Below, piece by piece: positions 47,773-59,534 of a stretch of 64,000 nt of DNA; position 1 is the stretch's first letter, and the number at the start of each line of letters is the position of its first letter. Position numbers and translations under genes: made by a program. Below the pieces are notes generated by a model. It was not told where the DNA came from. It did not search any database and saw only the letters and a list, made by a program, of their open reading frames with translations. The DNA comes from Lojkania enalia (lineage: Eukaryota > Ascomycota > Dothideomycetes > Pleosporales), in NCBI GenBank assembly GCA_010094045.1, contig ML986599.1, positions 402,907 to 466,906 of the forward strand, written 5' to 3'.

Positions 47773-48463
47773 AATATCATAGTCGAAGCCAAGAGGATGA
47801 GAAGAGCCCCCCTGCAGCGTGGCATGGCCCTGTCGTCACTGCGCCCCGACACGACGTTATCTACTTTACCGACAGAATACTAGATCAGATCTGTTCCTAC
47901 CTAATAAGTCCGATCTCTTTGTTCATTGTGGCTTGTGGTCATGGCATTGAAGGATTTCTGAAGCTTCTTGCCGATGCATTACATTCATATTTTACAAAGT
48001 TGAATCTGATTTATATTCGCTTCAGTCGCAGTCGTGAGCCGGAATTCCTCTCTATTAAGCATATTGAATCACTCTTTGGTGGGACACATGTCCAGGTTAC
48101 ACCGGGTTATTGAGGCATTGAAGATGAAGAACGGAATACTCATTTTTTCCATATAGGCTTAACTGCTTGGCTTGCTTCCAACATACCAGAGGCTATGGAC
48201 ACTTTGGTGTCACTTTACTGAGGGAGGCAGGGATAGATAATTATGTTTAGCCAGGAAATTAATGCACTTGCTGTCCTTTAGTTAGAATTCTTGCAAATAT
48301 GCATAATAGAATAAATTCTAGGCAGCGATGGATACTATCTTCCACCTGCACTGTGAAACGAGTCTGATTCCTATGCTACATATCAAAGAAAGTAAAAAAC
48401 GTAACTCCAAGATTTATCTATATATTATGTATTCATAGATTCTACACCTCTAATGGTTAGTAC

Positions 48464-50770
48464 CTATTCTTTCGTTATATTCATAGAGAACTGAAGCCAG
48501 TATTCATTCTCCTGTCCACCACCACAGGAAGCCTCTTGCCAAAGACTTAGTAGCTCCGGCGCATGATGTTCTGAACCTTGGTACCGTTCGAGTTCCCAGA
48601 GCCACTCTTCGGGAAGAACAATACCAAATTGCTCCTTCTTTCTGAGTCACTATAACATTTCTGTCCACGTCGGCCATATATACTTGTTTAGGATGTAATA
48701 TACGCGCATTTGATCGCTTCTTTCTCGAACGTTGGCGGCTTCGAGGACAGCTTTGGCACCAAAATCAACCGGAAGCTAATCAAGGGTTCATTTCCCAAGT
48801 CCCAGAGACTTCTAATAAGCCTCGCTATGCTACAAATCATCAACCAGGCCACCTTACTATTCTAGATCCCTTTTCTTGAATTGCCAGCTAGCTGGTCAAC
48901 ATGCAACTACGATTCGACCTCGGGGAGCGGCGTCACAGCCGACTTTTAAGCAAGTTTGCTCTGCAACCCACTTGGAGCGTGGATGGCCGAGGGGCGACGT
49001 ACTTGAGGGCTGCTTAAGTATTTGCTCTAGAATTTGTGATACGATAGCATTCATGACCTCCGCTGTAGAGGAGCAGTACATAAGAGCGAGGAACAAGCTT
49101 ATGCGATGATTTAATAGCAAGATTTAGTAGACTATTGATGCGGGTTATGCTGTAATTCGTGAAGCTCCGTAGATTGAGCCGGAAGTCGACAGTCCAAGTA
49201 CTGTGGACAATTAGAACCGTTCTCACCACTAACTCTTGATAGGCTTCTTTTACCAAACCCAGTTTGGGATCACTTAGCTGAGCCTGAAGAACGTAAATTT
49301 TCCCGTTCTGAAGATTCTATGGTGAGAGAACTTCAAGAACTCTCTGTTCCAGGGCCTTAGTGACATGCTCCTTTGAAGCCTGCACGTCTGCTCCTCGCAC
49401 CAAGCGATGGATAGTGGTGGTAGTCTCAGACTTTCGAAGCAAGTCCAGAACGTGCGCACCGAGGACGCCTACAGCACCAGGGACTACGACGACTTCTCCC
49501 GTAACTTGCCTATCTTCCACGGCAGCTGAGACACTCATGTCAGATGGTTGTTCGAGATTACTAACCGGTTGGCCAGATCGACTATCAGCTGCTGTTCATC
49601 TTCAACATCAATCGCCGTGCCTGTCCGCTTTTGCCGTAAATTATCGCCTGGTCACTGGATGTTCCTACAGTCTCCCACAATAGTCAAAGCAAGGCCCTTC
49701 CCTCTCCCAGGGGGAGCTTCCAAAGCCGTCATCTTAACTACATTCTCACAATAGAATCCATCCTATACGAAAATAAATCGGTAGCCTCTGCTAGCGGTAT
49801 CGCCCTCGATAAAAGGGAATGATCAAGCTTTCCAATATGCAGTATATTTTCATTCAGCACAAATACGTTATCCTCGGTGTCATCTTTATCGTACGCCTAT
49901 CCGATATCCTCCGGAAATCTCTCGTCCGCATCTTTTTGAAGTACAATCCCTTTACTACTTTTCTTCAGTCCTAGGTTAGAAAAGGAATCGGTATCAGCAT
50001 ATTGTAGGGTACCAGAGCATGTGTTTGGCTGTCCGCGTTTAATTTATCTACCATAGGTCTTATCGCTTCGAGCAAGGTGCTCGGAAATATACGGTGATTA
50101 CCGAATAGCAACATATCGCCTAGATGGGGCGAGGTTGGATTTGCGTCTCCGAGAGGGGCGGGACCGAGTTTCTTGCCGATAATCAATGTCAACTGAGAAT
50201 CGGCTCAAGAATGGTAAAGCCATGCGTCTAGAATAGTAGCGTGTGGGGCAAATAGATCGGCGATTGCCAATAAGCCATTAGGACAATTTTTCTTTGCCTG
50301 TGGGAAGTCAATGGGGGGTTGTTTTGAAGTTTAATTGCAAAAAGCGATCGTACTACGTATAGCCATACCGGCTTTATCACTAGCTCAAACAATTCTTCGT
50401 CGCGACTCTCAAATACTAAAAGGTTCGAAGGATTGGAATCCCACATATAGTGCTATTCCTTGCCTGTGAAAAATTTCGCGATGAGAAGAAAGTATGAAGC
50501 TACACTTAGCACTACAGAATCTCCATACCAAATTTACACTAGACTGTCCTAGTCGATTGCCTATCTTAGCGGGCAAGGTCGCCCCACCGACGTCTACAAT
50601 CTATGGCTAGCGAAGTGCATCCCTATGGATATCGAGAACCCTCTCCGTGGTTATTTGGGTCCCCTGACCAATATCTTGATACCTTAGGACTTTGTGAGGC
50701 CGTCTCCCGTTCGAATGCTGAATGATGAACCCAACCTCCGGTATATAATTACATTTTTGTGCCTATTAGG
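48464..50770 (-). pseudogene. Adenylate-forming reductase (NRPS-like A-T-R), heavily decayed
   Basis: Read on the minus strand from about 50.77 kb down. The adenylation domain end shows VGGATLPAKIGNRL, SVNLVWRFCSAKCSF, EELFELVIKP, then LIIGKKLGPAPLGDANPTSP and AIRPMVDKLNADSQTH. A linker or carrier region is unreadable. The NAD(P)-binding reductase domain follows: GEVVVVPGAVGVLGAHVLD (TGATG.LG expected), IHRLVRGAD, YVLQAQLSDPKLGL, TVDFRLNLRSF, GHPRSKWVAEQ (the catalytic Tyr position is His), then TWTEML, two stops, LRKKE and LPEEWLWELERYQ. Several in-frame stops (for example the TAG at 49317-49319) and at least two frame changes break it. Such enzymes reduce carboxylic acids or make small secondary metabolites. 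The 5' part of the A domain was not found. Confidence 0.8.
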
Positions 50771-53700
50771 TTAGGGATTCGCTGATTATTCGGTAGTGTT
50801 TGTGGAAATTAACCAAAGAAGCCACATGACCAAGTGTACAAACGAAGTAGTTGGGGCATACTGCGGGAAGCAATGCCAGAAGGCAGGGTCAATGGTGTTT
50901 GATAATAATAGAATTCGAGTCGTAGAGAAATCACTGACGAGAGAAAGGTAGTGACGTCATCTGAAATTCGATTTGTATGCATTCGGGACGGACTTGCAAC
51001 TCATCCATTTAGAAGTCAGAAAGTCAGAAAAGCGTCGGTATCAATTTTCTAGCTACACTACCAATAGAACCCATACTGTAGATGAACCGAAGGAAATTCG
51101 ATTGCTCTTGAAAAGCTGCCGATACATGTTAAGGTTTCCCATCGCGCACAGATGACTCGAATCGAGTAGTCTACAAGCCAGCCTCCCGGCCGGCATACAC
51201 ACGAGCACCCGGCTCAACAGCCTTTCAAAATCTCCCTGCTACAGCCTGTTTAAGCACATACCGCCTTGTACGAGCCTTAGCATCAAAGGGGAGCTACCCC
51301 GTTAGAGCATTCATCCGGCATCATATTTGGGCTTAATGTTCTCATCATGCCAGCTCGCATTATATATGGTAGCACGATTATCCGAATATCGAAATTCTCC
51401 TCGTAGACATCAAAACGGCATTGAAAGATCCAGTACCTTTCGTCTTCCTCAAGCTCTACAATCCAAGCCGTCGTTCTTGCTTCTAAACGGTCGCTGGACA
51501 GATATGCACAAAAGCGCATACCCACCCAATCTGTCTTAGGCCCGCCATTTATTCATTTCGCTTAAGATGGACATGCGCAACGCAATGCGACGCCACTTCT
51601 ACATCTCCAATCTTTCAAGCAGCGAAAGAGCTCATACGCCGTATACTCTGGTGCCCGCAGCCCGGTAACGACCACGGTGTCATGTTGATTGGGTAGCACT
51701 GTTTCATGTAGAGGTACCACTTATTAGATCTACGGTGCAGGACTTACACTACAGGTGATCTCGAGGGGGTGCCTGTCTGTTAGAAATTGATGGCATCTTC
51801 ATTATCGACAATATCGAGTAGGTTACAATTGTCGCAGGCACTCTTAGTACTAATGGGGTGACATTGTATTAGCTACAACACCCCTTTCTGCAATGAGAAG
51901 GACGAGCTAATGTTTCTGTTCATACGTTTGGATCTTTCAATCGGAGGCCAATTATTTCTGTTCCAATATGCAGAGTCAGATAAATTGCTTCGCCGTCTAC
52001 AGCAGAACTTGCTTTGCTGGATCCGTTCTCAAAATCTAGGGCCCATATTGCAATCGTAATTATTGATCCTATACAAATTGTCCAGGTTCTGAGACTTTAC
52101 ACGGTCGGTAACCCTGTGCTCGCAATTAGTGTCCATCAAGCCAGTCGAATGGTGCATTTGACCATCTCGCTAGTTCTCCAGGACAAAGCCGTTTGAGTAG
52201 ATAAAATTATCTCCCACATCCTTTCTAGAGCTCCGCAACTAGACGTCTTAGCCTCGACTCTCGGAATAATAATCCTCAGTTCAGACACACTTTTTATATC
52301 ATCGACCATAAATCTTCACCACAACCTACGTCATCGGCGTCTATTTCCTGTGGCACCCACACCCACATTCCGAGCATGGCTAGCCTCCTAAGCCGACGAA
52401 AGGATTTGAGTCATAGACGGAACGCAATACTACAATCTCCATAGTGACATCTCTTATGTCCGGGACCCTCCATTTTCGTTTCGTAGTATCTAGTATTTCG
52501 CGGCTACTTTTACATTGTTTAGTGCTGGGTTACCATATTATCAATCGCTTTCGCTCCAGCAGTTAGTCATCCGCCTGGATAAGAAATAAGGGGGATGGAT
52601 AGAACAAAGGTGAATGAGAAATGGCACGGAAAGATGCTCACGAATTGAAGTACAAGGAGGTGTAGTACGTCAAGGGGCTGCTAGAATGGATCAACGAAGA
52701 CTTGGAGAGGAAGGAACCGTAGAAATTACAGAGCCATTACGAAGCGAAGATAATCTAGGTCAAGACGGCCAAGGCAATGCCGGTGGCTACTCCGTTGCCT
52801 GGCGGGGAGCTGAGATTATTCGTCTGTTGTCTGTGAGCAGATCCTTGGATGGGACGGTACTTGTCCCTTGGGTCGCTCTGGGTTGTTTATAGTACTACAG
52901 AGCTGACGTGACTCATAGCCGTGATGGCATGTCAAAGGAAGTGATCACTCGTGGCTTATGACACCATTCTAGTGCCCCTTCAGCTAGTGCTTCGTCCGAC
53001 GGCAAGAGCGCCATCGGTCGTTGCCTTCTATCCAATGCACATGAAGATATTCCATCGAGTCTCTGTGGCTGAGAAAGTAGCGTTCCAAAAGAAATGGACG
53101 TCCCTAGGTCCATACGAAGATAGTTGAAGTCCAACTAGACTAATTAGCGAATATTAGTCTAATCCGAAAGCGGCAACAAGCTCTCCGATTGAGTAGATTC
53201 GTGGAGGACACATTTTGCAGTCTCACTAAATAGCATTCTGTCGCAAAAACCACTCAGTAATGCTGGCCTCGCGTGGTATACCATTGCTGTCGTCGTCGCA
53301 CCGAGACCTCTCCAACCCCCCGCTTCTGACGTGCAGCACGACAGCATCTTGAGAAGTAGTTTCGCGGGTCGTGCTAACCGCGCCCCGCATGCGTCCCAGC
53401 CGGGATACCAATGATGCAAGTGTCGCTCGGCCCGTACATTGCTAGTCTAGGATTAGGCGCGCGGCGGCCCTGGGCGGCCATGGCGTTTTAGTGGTCTGGG
53501 TTGCTATGGCAAATGATGGATCACGACGACCAAGACCGCAACGTCCAGCTCTTCTGCCGGCCTGCCGGGCGTTTCTGATTCCCTGCGGCCATTGCGTCCC
53601 AGAAAGCGCTTTGCTGGTACGACGCGAATGACAGCGGCCCCGCGCGCTGGAAGACGTGGCAACGACAGCAGAGTAGAATGGCATGCACCACCGCGTGCGA

Positions 53701-54555
53701 TGGAAAGCAAGACTACGCGGCCCACTTGGCCAAGCGCATATCGGTTTCCCATTGCTCACGCCGAGATTGGTCGCAGCTTCGGCAGACGGCAGCTCGAGCA
53801 GGGCTGGACGCGAATGCGGTGTGGCTGCTGGTGCGGGGATCGTGCGGGCTAAATGAGTCTGTTCATGCACGATGCGTGGCTGTTTGCATGGTCTTCTGAA
53901 ACAATTCCAGACGGCGGCAGGGAGGGGAGGCTGGTTGGCGGTGCGCAGCCATGGATTCACCTGGTGCACTCCAGCGCGGGCCGGACGGATGAATTGGCGC
54001 GGGCGAAGCAAGAATCAATCAAGGGCGGCGGACAAGAGAGATGAGCTGCAATTTCTCTTGTCGGAGGCGAGAGAGGGCGCGCTCGTCCTGGAGGCGGTTC
54101 CGTGCGTCTGAGCGTTGCCCGAGATTGATAGCGCTAGGCCTGCTTGGGCCGGTCGTGATCTGCTTGGGACTGGTTCGAGCGAGTTCGAGCAGAGGAGTGC
54201 AGGGCAGGTGCCAGGGCGTCCGCGGCGCGCCTTCCGTTGCAAGCTCCTGGCATGTATTTATTTAAGCCCTCATCGCCCGCGCGCCTCTTCTCCCAGATGC
54301 CTCCATAAACACTCTTCGAGCATCCCATCACCGTTGTATGTAAGTCCCACCCCACATGCCCCGCCTGATCGTCGTCCCGCCAGTCCATTCGTCCCGTCCC
54401 AATCGCCAGCGTATCGTGACGCGACGCTTATCAGCCGCCCGTTCCCGTCTCCCGCTGCTTCTTTCTCTCCACGGTACCACGGTACCACTTCTCTCGTCGC
54501 CCAGCCGCCCACTAACTGGCTACCATAGACATTGATACTTCCCGTCCTGTTCGCC
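50771..54555. other. Intergenic region with possible remnants; shift to high GC at about 53.4 kb
   Basis: No intact gene. On the plus strand around 52620-52760 one frame reads ARKDAHELKYKEV, TAG, YVKGLLEWINEDLERKEP, TAG, KLQSHYEAK, which looks like decayed coding sequence of unknown family. On the minus strand 51283-51525 encodes a coding-like run (AWIVELEEDERYWIFQCRFD), also unassigned. From about 53.4 to 54.5 kb the base composition becomes clearly GC-rich; open frames on every strand there (up to 189 codons) have Arg/Ala/Pro-rich composition typical of spurious frames. The last 500 bp are probably the promoter of the next gene. Confidence 0.4.
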
Positions 54556-55212
54556 ATGTTGTACTCTGCTCTTCTCGTCGCTTCCGCGGCCCTTTCGAGC
54601 TTCGTCTCGGCACAGCTTGAATTGCCCCCCAGTATTGGGCCTTGCTGCGACGTCGACCCGGGCACTGTCAACGACACCGTGAAGCAGACCTGGTGTCTTG
54701 CGCAGAGGGAAACATGCCCGGCCATTTGCGGTGGCTACTCAAGGGCTAACAGCTCTTGCGATGCGGTGAGCGTCCTTCCTAATCCCCAGAATGGTGTAGC
54801 AAGCAATGCTGACTATTCCATCTCACAGCCTACCCTGCAATGGACCTGCGTTTGCAGCGACGGCACCAGGCCCAACATGTCCGATTACCAGCAGTCTGTC
54901 CCTGGACTCATGTGCCGGAGATGGTTTGACGACTGCATTGCCGCTTCTGGCGACAACCTTGGAGAACAAGAAGCTTGCAAAGCAATCACGTGCGGTAATA
55001 GAACCGCTGTATTAGGATCCGCTAGCTCTTCCGCCGCTTCGACCCCACCCGCTACTAGCACTGGCGGCAACGACGAACCGACTAACACCGCTTCCGGCGC
55101 CGGCCAATCCTCCTCCCCCACCGGCGGTGCCAATGCCCTCCTCTTCGCCCGTGACTACGGCACTCCTCTCCTTGCCGGCGGCCTAGCAGCTGTATTCGGG
55201 CTTGCGCTATAA
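54556..55212 (+). CDS. Secreted Cys-rich GPI-anchored protein (DUF7707-like)
   Basis: Two exons, 54556-54765 and 54829-55212, about 197 aa. A signal peptide (MLYSALLVASAALSSFVSA, cut before QLELPP) is followed by a Cys-rich domain (GPCCDVDPG, TWCLAQRETCPAICGG, WTCVCSDGTRPNMSDYQ, MCRRWFDDCIAAS, ACKAITCGN). A Ser/Thr/Gly-rich stalk and a hydrophobic C-terminus (TPLLAGGLAAVFGLAL) fit a GPI-anchor signal. The domain resembles the fungal surface-protein family DUF7707; the function is unknown, presumably at the cell wall. The 63-bp intron (GTGAGC..CTCACAG) has a length divisible by three and no stop, so unspliced mRNA would encode 21 extra residues. The frame opens upstream at a TTG; 54556 is the first ATG and gives the clean signal peptide. 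Confidence 0.82.
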   Translation: MLYSALLVASAALSSFVSAQLELPPSIGPCCDVDPGTVNDTVKQTWCLAQRETCPAICGGYSRANSSCDAVSVLPNPQNGVASNADYSISQPTLQWTCVCSDGTRPNMSDYQQSVPGLMCRRWFDDCIAASGDNLGEQEACKAITCGNRTAVLGSASSSAASTPPATSTGGNDEPTNTASGAGQSSSPTGGANALLFARDYGTPLLAGGLAAVFGLAL

Positions 55213-56343
55213 GCTGGCTTTAACCAAGACATCTTGCTGCGAGTAGCAGACAAGTCCGCAAACTAGCGGCAATAGAGGCGGATAGGAGGGGTATGTTTCA
55301 AAACTTTCGGATAGCATATGCCTTGAGCATCCTCCAGCGTTCTCAAGCACGGGAGTTTTCAAGGTATTTTGGGGGTCATTGTAAGGCATTAGTTCACGCA
55401 CGAAGGGTACGAAGTTTAGAAGATGTTAATGAGACGATATGACGGGTAGACGATATTCGATACCCCCCAAGGACTTCATCGTGCCTTCGAACATCTTGCT
55501 TCCGTGATATATAGTGATGGGGAAGTCGCCAAGCCGCTACAAGTCCCCACTGCTAATGCCTCAACAAACTCAGAAGGCCACTTATGGTTTGTTCTCGACA
55601 GTTCTTTTGCGCCGGATTGGCGCTGTGATGTTCGTTCTCACCTTTATCTTATAACTCCCGAGCATCTTCAACAAAGTTCTATGCATTCATGCCGTCATGT
55701 AGCGAGATGATGGCGGTGGCCCGGCAGCCACCGCTCGCCAAAAGGTCGCTTCATGCGTGCCATTGGCCAATGGATGTTGCAGTGATCAGCTGGACCAGGA
55801 TTTGCACATTATTGTGCATTATCGATAAGAATTTCCTGGACAGACCCTTGTGTATGATCGCATTTTGTCGTGTGTGTGTGTGTTGAGCTACCCAAGTTCA
55901 ACATTCTGCTCTCCGCGTGCCCGCCTCCGCACTCTCCACACTTCACACGCCCCTACCCTCCGCAACCACCTTCTACTAGTATATCGCCGACCGCTCTCTC
56001 TCGTCGGTCAGAAGCTTACAAGAAGCTCGTACCTTCGGGATCGCCGTTTCACAGGAAGCCGAGGCTTGCCCTTCTTTTCCGCTTACAGAGTATGTTACAG
56101 TGATGAGCCTCGGCGTGGCTAAGAGGGTGCTGATATCTAGATCAAGCTTCAATTACGGCAAAAATATATAAACTGGCTCTTACCAACCGTTCTCGAATCC
56201 CACACATTCCGTTGAGCTACTCTAGAGTCTGCCGCAGACCGCCTCTCCCCACCCTTCCATTCGCTTCACGACCCATACCACTAAACCTCCTTCCGCAAAC
56301 GCCATTCGAACATCATTGGAAGATACATAGTACTAGGAGGACC
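55213..56343. other. Intergenic region; promoter of gpd1 at its right end
   Basis: 1.13 kb. A (GT)n-like run, TGTGTGTGTGTGTTG, is at about 55870-55884. C/T-rich stretches at 55905-56000 and 56220-56300 are usual for strong filamentous-fungal promoters such as those of glycolytic genes. No gene seen. Confidence 0.45.
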
Positions 56344-57709
56344 ATGGCGACCTTGGGAGCGCAGAAGAAGCACAAGGTGACCATCGTGGGCTCTGGCAAC
56401 TGGTATGCAGATACCTTATTACAATTTCTTAACCATGCTAAAGCTGAATAGGGGTACCACGATGTCGAAGCTCGTCGCCGAGAACGTCAATGAGAACCCT
56501 GAACTCTTCGAGCAAGAGGTTCAAATGTGGGTCTACGAGGAGGACGTGACGATACCCAAGGAATCCCGACATTACGACCCGGGCTCAGCGAGCGCCTCGA
56601 AGCCGCAAAAGCTCACCCAGATCATTAACACATTCCACGAAAACGTCAAATACCTCCCAGGAATCACGCTACCAAAGAACGTGATCGCCAACCCGGATGT
56701 CGGGGCAGCGGTCAAGGATTCTACCATCTTGGTCTTCGTCCTGCCTCACCAATTCATAGCCAAAGTATGCGACCAGCTCAAGGGCAAGATCGTTCCGTAC
56801 GCCCGAGCAATCAGCTGCACCAAAGGTGTCGACGTCGGCGAGAAGGGCATCAGACTAATCTCCGAATACATCGGCATGTCCCTCAACATCTACTGCGGCG
56901 CGCTATCCGGCGCCAACATCGCCTCAGAAATCGCGCAGGAGAAGTACTCAGAGACGACCGTAGCGTACGACCCGCCGCCCATGGACTCGCGCGCGCCTAC
57001 CCCCAAAGGCTCCAGGCAGCCCTCCCCGGCATCCTCCCAGGTTGATCTCATCGACACGGACAAGGCCGTCACATCCGGCCAGCGGGCGGCGAGGCTCAAG
57101 GCCCTACCCATAGACTACCCGCCGCTCTCGCACCAGAACATCAAAAAATTGTTTCACCGTCCCTACTTCCACGTCTCCCTCGTCTCGGACGTCGCCGGCG
57201 TATCGCTCGGGGGTGCCCTAAAAAACATCATCGCGCTCGCTGCCGGCTTCGTCGACGGCCTAGGCTGGGGCGACAACGCAAAAGCCGCCGTCATGCGTGT
57301 CGGCACGCTCGAAATGGTGAAGTTCGGGAAAGCCTTCTTCGGCGACAGCGTTAACACGTCCACATTCACCGAGCAGAGTTGCGGCGTCGCAGACGTCATA
57401 ACGTCCTGCTCTGGTGGCCGCAATTTCAAGTGCGCGAAGAAGGCCGTCGCGCTGGGCGTCGACATCAACGAGATCGAGCGGAAGGATTTGAATGGGCAGA
57501 AGTTGCAGGGCACGCTAACGGCGTATGAGGTGAATAGTTTTTTGAAGACAAAGGGGATGGAAGGGGAGTTCCCGCTCTTTACTGCGGTTTATAGTAAGTT
57601 ATGATATATGACTGGTGTGGAAGAAGTAGGCTGATGATGAATAGATATCCTTGAGAAGAAAGTTAGGCCGGAGCAGATCCCTGAACTTATCGAGCCGAAG
57701 GATGATTAA
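56344..57709 (+). CDS. gpd1: Glycerol-3-phosphate dehydrogenase (NAD+), cytosolic
   Basis: Reduces dihydroxyacetone phosphate to glycerol-3-phosphate with NADH, supplying glycerol for osmotic balance and lipid synthesis. Three exons: 56344-56402, 56452-57593, 57645-57709; introns of 49 and 51 bp; 421 aa. The NAD-binding motif is split by intron 1 and reads [17 protein letters not shown]. Further signatures: [36 protein letters not shown], the catalytic Lys region [20 protein letters not shown], and [17 protein letters not shown] Ser/Pro/Arg-rich insertion of about 40 residues (..[18 protein letters not shown]..) sits between the two domains, as in other filamentous fungi. The last short exon encodes [20 protein letters not shown]. 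Confidence 0.96.
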
Positions 57710-59534
57710 GCGGTTGTCTTGTCCGGCCCCCTCAGATCTTTTCCTCTTATCATCCATTTGCATGTCAAGTAAGGCTCTGTATGATCTGTGAATAGACTAG
57801 ATGAGGCAGCGGCGTCGTGACACTTCGTGGTATGGCATAGTGAGGGATGAATGTATGGACAAATACCCATTTACAGGCTAGACAGCTCCAAAACATCGTA
57901 AAGCAAGGAATAGAAAATTCAGCGTTTCCCTCTCACACAACCTCTTCTTTGCTCTCATATGTGTTAGACATGTCATGATACGCAGATTTGGACTTCGACG
58001 ACAATTTACTAGATGTCGTTGTCTGCGGTTCGACTAATGAACATAGTACACTAATCACGGTGTCCATGCATGTAGCTATTTCCGTTAACAAGGTAAGGAC
58101 GATTCTGAACAATGAGGGAGAAGATATGGCTGGCGGCGATGTTATATGCGCAATTACTGGCGCAAGTCTTAGCTTAGTTTCATATATTGACTATTTCTCC
58201 AGACATTATTATCGCAGCGTCTCTGATAGCATTTGCCCATTTGTTTGTTTTTATGGGGTAATACATGTTTCTTATTATTCATATTTAACATAGCTTTGTT
58301 AATTTAAAAAAAAAAAAAAAAAAAAATTTTTTTAAAACTATTTTGGCCCGAGGTATATGGACAATGTAATAAAGTTTGACATTTTGAATCTTTTGGTCAA
58401 TTCCATCTACTAATTGCGAGAACTCTTCCTCAGGCTTTCCTAGTCCGGCCCTCCAATTGTAACCGTACACGATCAAGAATCTTGAAAATCATTCAACGTT
58501 CTCCCCAAATTAACTGTATGTCGGGAGGCCTATTCGGAAACAAGGCGCTAGCCAGTGCGCATTGCTATCTCCAAGAGGGAAGAATGCAATATCTAGATTA
58601 TCACCAGGCACATGAAGAGTGTATATTTCCGTTCCCAGCTCTGGCGCAGGAGAAGGTGCGGTAGACAGCGAGTCGAAATTTCCCGTAGCTTTATGTAAGG
58701 TCATATGTATCGCACGATCCCTATTATGGATTAGCCTGATATCATGTGATACCTGGAACAGATTGCCTTGATCCTCCATAGATATCAATTAACACAGTCT
58801 TTCCTCCTCATCTGCCCCGATGCCTTACACTTTAGTTGGGGACGATATTGGATGCGAACTCGATTTGCCCCGCGGAGTTTCTTCTTGCGATTCGTTCAGT
58901 TTTGTCTCATCACTTCTCTCTTCTGTGGATATCTCCTCTGGTAGTGAATATACGTCATTGACAAACACGCCTCTTGCAGAGGTCTCTGAGCTGGTATTCG
59001 ATTTTCTGAAGACCCTAGCGGCAAAGATCGATGTTCTCTAGCTGGGGAAATTGATCGAGTGCTGGTTTGCTTGCTGCCTGCCGTGCACAGTTTAGGTGTT
59101 CGATATTCCTCTTAAAGAGAAATATCATAAGTTGTTTTATCATCATCATAGGCCGACCACACCATTTGCTCACATATCCACCATCTCCACTCTTCGTTAG
59201 CGGAGATATGTAAATATAAAGGCTAGTTGGACCTATAGGAAAGTATTTCCATGAATATCGATAGGCGGGTCCAAAAATACTAATGCATAGGGATGACAGA
59301 GAGTCTACGAATAAAGTCTAACACAAAGTCGCGATCTCGTTTCCAAAATTCAAAGCATTCCATGTCGCATTCAATGCAACATCGTGCACATATAATTATT
59401 TCCTGTATATTGACCTGTCTACCATAGATAGCGCAGGTGCCCCAATGCAGCAGTAGGTGCGTATCTTCTCGTGTATTCAACAGCTATCAGAGAATTGAGA
59501 GTAAACGCAGACGCAGATGTAGACGTAGACGAAT
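57710..59534. other. Intergenic region
   Basis: 1.8 kb without a recognisable gene. An A20/T7 homopolymer pair lies at about 58304-58335. Frames at 57988-58293 (+), 58510-58788 (-) and 58820-59041 (+) have no identifiable domain. A short GTAGAC/GCAGAC hexamer run is at about 59503-59531, just before the DUF7580-like gene start. Confidence 0.4.

Noticed and set aside
53442..54011. 189-codon minus-strand ORF and several overlapping frames
   Set aside because: They lie in a GC-rich stretch where all strands are open by composition; Arg/Ala/Pro-rich with no motif.
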